DNA of 16,725 bases from Actinomycetota bacterium. GTDB lineage: Bacteria; Actinomycetota; Humimicrobiia; Humimicrobiales; Humimicrobiaceae. Below, one piece after another: positions 15,089 through 16,725 of this stretch. How positions within the stretch are numbered: the first letter of the stretch is position 1; each line of letters begins with the position of its first letter. The notes under the pieces are model-generated. The model did no database searches. It worked only from the letters and a program-made list of their open reading frames with translations, and was not told the DNA's origin. A program made the translations under genes and the position numbers. The stretch lies in contig PWYO01000041.1 in the NCBI GenBank assembly GCA_003567835.1, positions 1 through 16,725 on the forward strand, read 5' to 3'.

Positions 15089-15132
15089 GTTGGCCTCCTT
15101 GTACTCACTGATAGCTTAAATCACAGATTGAA

Positions 15133-15162
15133 ATATTATCATATTATTTTATATGGTGTCAA
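15133..15162 (-). promoter_or_regulatory. Promoter of rplU-rpmA
   Basis: On the minus strand a perfect TTGACA (15162-15157) is followed after 18 nt by TAATAT (15138-15133) in AT-rich DNA, about 45 nt before the rplU start. The -35 box overlaps the stop codon of the upstream DUF192 gene. Confidence 0.7.
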
Positions 15163-15506
15163 TCAGTTTCAACAAAAGCCAGGTGAAGACCCCGGCTTAT
15201 CCCTTTTCTGGCTGTAAAGCCCGCCCTGAATTCCACCACATCCTGCGCCTTTTTTATAAAAGGGGTAACCCTGTAGGGCCTAACATGTTCAAAAACCTTT
15301 AATACCCTGCCCGTCTGGTCCAGAAACATGGCATCAATGGCATACCGCATCCCTATGGTGTGGATGCTTTTGCAGCTTTTGATTAAAAAGCATTGGTCCT
15401 GGCCCAAAGGCTTTCCTACAGTCAGGCCAAATATTTTCTTAAACAGACTTTCCGCAGTCAACACTTGCGCCAGCACAATCCCTCTATGCCTGTCAATTAA
15501 ATCCAT
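15159..15506 (-). CDS. DUF192 family protein
   Basis: Small protein of 115 residues belonging to the DUF192 family, whose biochemical role is not established. The family signature CKSIHTIGMR is at 45-54, followed by AIDAMFLDQTGRVL and an AQDVVEFRAG segment. Many relatives are exported, but this one has no signal peptide or membrane helix, so it looks cytoplasmic. Its ATG follows directly on the stop codon of the DtxR-type regulator with no gap, so the two are surely co-transcribed and probably coupled in translation. Its end overlaps the rplU promoter. Confidence 0.85.
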   Translation of the reverse strand: MDLIDRHRGIVLAQVLTAESLFKKIFGLTVGKPLGQDQCFLIKSCKSIHTIGMRYAIDAMFLDQTGRVLKVFEHVRPYRVTPFIKKAQDVVEFRAGFTARKGISRGLHLAFVETD

Positions 15507-15971
15507 CTACTTTTCCAGACACTGGGGAGGGTACTTGTTTTGCGCCAGGTAATATTCAAAATGTTCCAGCCACAAAGGCTTCCCATGGGGGTTGTTCTGT
15601 ATAAACTCTATGAACTTAACCAGCTTTTCCATGGTTTCATCGCTTACGCTATGCTCGATCTTACAGGAATCCGCCTCTGCCTGTTTTTGGTCCACACCCA
15701 GTATGTCGGCCAAAAAGGCTACGATAACCTTATGCCTTTCATAGATCTTTTTTGCAATGCTTTGGCCCTTTTCGGTCAAGCGGACCTTGCCGTACCTTTC
15801 ATGCTCTGCAAGGCCAAAATCCTGCATTTTGTAAAGGATTTCCGTTACGCTCGCCGGGTTTATGTCTAATTTTTTGGCAATATCCTTTACCCTGGCTTCG
15901 TGTTCAGCTATTTCAATTTCATAGATTGCCTCCAAATAATCTTCAATATTTGAGGACAGTTCATTTTTCAT
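15507..15971 (-). CDS. DtxR/MntR-family metal-dependent transcriptional repressor
   Basis: Winged-helix repressor that uses Fe(II) or Mn(II) as co-repressor to control metal uptake genes. It has 154 residues: the N-terminal winged helix (about 7-70, with ARVKDIAKKLDINPASVTEIL) and the dimerisation/metal domain (about 75-125). Putative ligands by comparison with MntR are Asp11, Glu14, His80, Cys103, Glu106 and His107. Asp11 is MntR-like, whereas Cys103 is as in DtxR/IdeR, so the preferred metal is unclear. There is no SH3-like third domain. The ATG overlaps the kinase stop by 11 nt. It could regulate this cluster or a distant transporter; no operator was recognised. Confidence 0.9.
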   Translation of the reverse strand: MKNELSSNIEDYLEAIYEIEIAEHEARVKDIAKKLDINPASVTEILYKMQDFGLAEHERYGKVRLTEKGQSIAKKIYERHKVIVAFLADILGVDQKQAEADSCKIEHSVSDETMEKLVKFIEFIQNNPHGKPLWLEHFEYYLAQNKYPPQCLEK

Positions 15972-16725
15972 TTTTGTATAACTCGCTTATCAGGTGGTAG
16001 ATCTTTTTATATTTTTCGTACTTGCCCTCATATTTTTTCCGCAAAGAAGCATCCGGACTGAATTCCTTGTTCACTTTTACAAAGTTGGATACCGCTTCCT
16101 GGAGGGTAAACTTGCCGGTACCTGTTCCGGCCAGCATCATGGTGGCCAGACACCCAGCTTCGCTGATGCCCATCTGTTTTATGGGTTTGTTGACCACCGA
16201 GGATTTTAATTGTAACCAGTAATCAGATTGGGAGCCTCCCCCCACTGCTCTCAGCTCTTCGATTTTTAATCCGCATTTTTCTGAAAGCTCTATGTTGAAA
16301 GCAATCTCAAATACCAGCCCTTCTACCAAAGCCTTGAAAATATCTTTTTTTTGCGTAGAAAGATTCAGTCCGATGATGGTGCCTTTGGGAGTAGGATCAT
16401 GGTAAGGGGTGCCGGATGCAGAGAAATAAGGGAGGGTGTAAAGGTCTGAGGGCTCATAATCGAGCTCGGAAAAGAAATAGTCGTAAATATTGACCCCCTT
16501 GGCCTCCGCTTCCTTTTTTTTCTCCGGACTCAATACATCCCGGTACCACTTGAGAATGCTCCCTGCCGTAAAATTATAGGCAAAACTTACATATTTTCCG
16601 TCCACCACATGAAACCTGGTGGAATAGTCATTCTCAAAAAGCGCATCCTCTAAAATAACCTCATCCATGGCTGTGGTTACACATTCCACTGTACCTATGC
16701 CGTCTGCAGCAAGCCCTCCAGATAC
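15961..16725 (-). CDS. FGGY-family carbohydrate kinase, C-terminal part (cut by window edge)
   Basis: ATP-dependent sugar kinase of the xylulokinase/glycerokinase superfamily. The frame is open to base 16725, so about half the protein (254 residues) is seen and the N-terminal sugar-binding half is missing. Visible motifs are SGGLAADGIGTVECVTTAMDE, AVGGGSQSDYW with WLQLKSSVVNKPI (typical FGGY C-terminal ATPase motif), and EAGCLATMMLAGTGTG. The substrate cannot be decided from this half; xylulose, ribulose or another ketose is possible. GTG 16689 is an internal codon and not the start. It overlaps the DtxR-type gene by 11 nt, which ties the two in one transcript. Confidence 0.9.
   Translation of the reverse strand, partial: VSGGLAADGIGTVECVTTAMDEVILEDALFENDYSTRFHVVDGKYVSFAYNFTAGSILKWYRDVLSPEKKKEAEAKGVNIYDYFFSELDYEPSDLYTLPYFSASGTPYHDPTPKGTIIGLNLSTQKKDIFKALVEGLVFEIAFNIELSEKCGLKIEELRAVGGGSQSDYWLQLKSSVVNKPIKQMGISEAGCLATMMLAGTGTGKFTLQEAVSNFVKVNKEFSPDASLRKKYEGKYEKYKKIYHLISELYKNEK

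Noticed and set aside
1..16725. CRISPR array, tRNA, rRNA, insertion sequence or prophage genes
   Set aside because: No regularly spaced repeats, tRNA-like cloverleaf, rRNA segment, transposase or integrase motifs were seen on either strand.

Overview
The window carries two groups of genes that face each other and meet near position 4400. The organism looks like an anaerobic bacterium with a Wood-Ljungdahl type folate branch. The evidence is a MetV/MetF methylene-tetrahydrofolate reductase pair in one operon with an NiFe hydrogenase. The housekeeping order on the minus strand (rplU, rpmA, obgE, proB, proA, nadD, yqeK, LCP protein, rsfS, leuS) resembles the arrangement in anaerobic Clostridia. 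However, the ribosomal-processing protease gene that usually lies between rplU and rpmA in Firmicutes is absent, and L27 lacks the cleavable N-terminal extension. I therefore cannot place the genome more finely than an uncultivated or deep-branching Gram-positive-type anaerobe. A deep actinobacterial or Clostridia-like lineage is possible. GC content is intermediate by eye.

Plus strand, 1-4362: a tightly packed operon cut by the left edge. It encodes an NiFe-hydrogenase small subunit (N-terminus missing), the large subunit, an iron-sulfur MetV protein, the flavoprotein MetF and a hydrogenase maturation endopeptidase. The metVF pair sits between the hydrogenase structural genes and the processing protease. 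This suggests one functional unit that passes electrons from H2 to methylene-THF, or the reverse. It is the most interesting feature of the window.

Minus strand, 14081 down to 4448: a probable nine-gene transcription unit, obgE-proB-proA-nadD-yqeK-LCP/LytR_C-rsfS-leuS, with overlaps or gaps of 0-52 nt. It joins ribosome assembly and silencing (ObgE, RsfS), proline synthesis (ProB, ProA), NAD synthesis (NadD), Ap4A hydrolysis (YqeK), a membrane LCP-like protein with degenerate catalytic residues, and leucyl-tRNA synthetase. A TATAAT box lies just upstream of obgE.

Minus strand, 15088 down to 14528: rplU and rpmA have their own good promoter and a long hairpin terminator with a T tract. The rplU start appears to be an ATT codon. 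Between this terminator and obgE lies about 280 bp with no recognisable gene.

Minus strand, 16725 down to 15159: an FGGY-family sugar kinase (N-terminus beyond the right edge), a DtxR/MntR-type metal-dependent repressor and a DUF192 protein. These are translationally coupled by an 11-bp overlap and a zero-gap junction.
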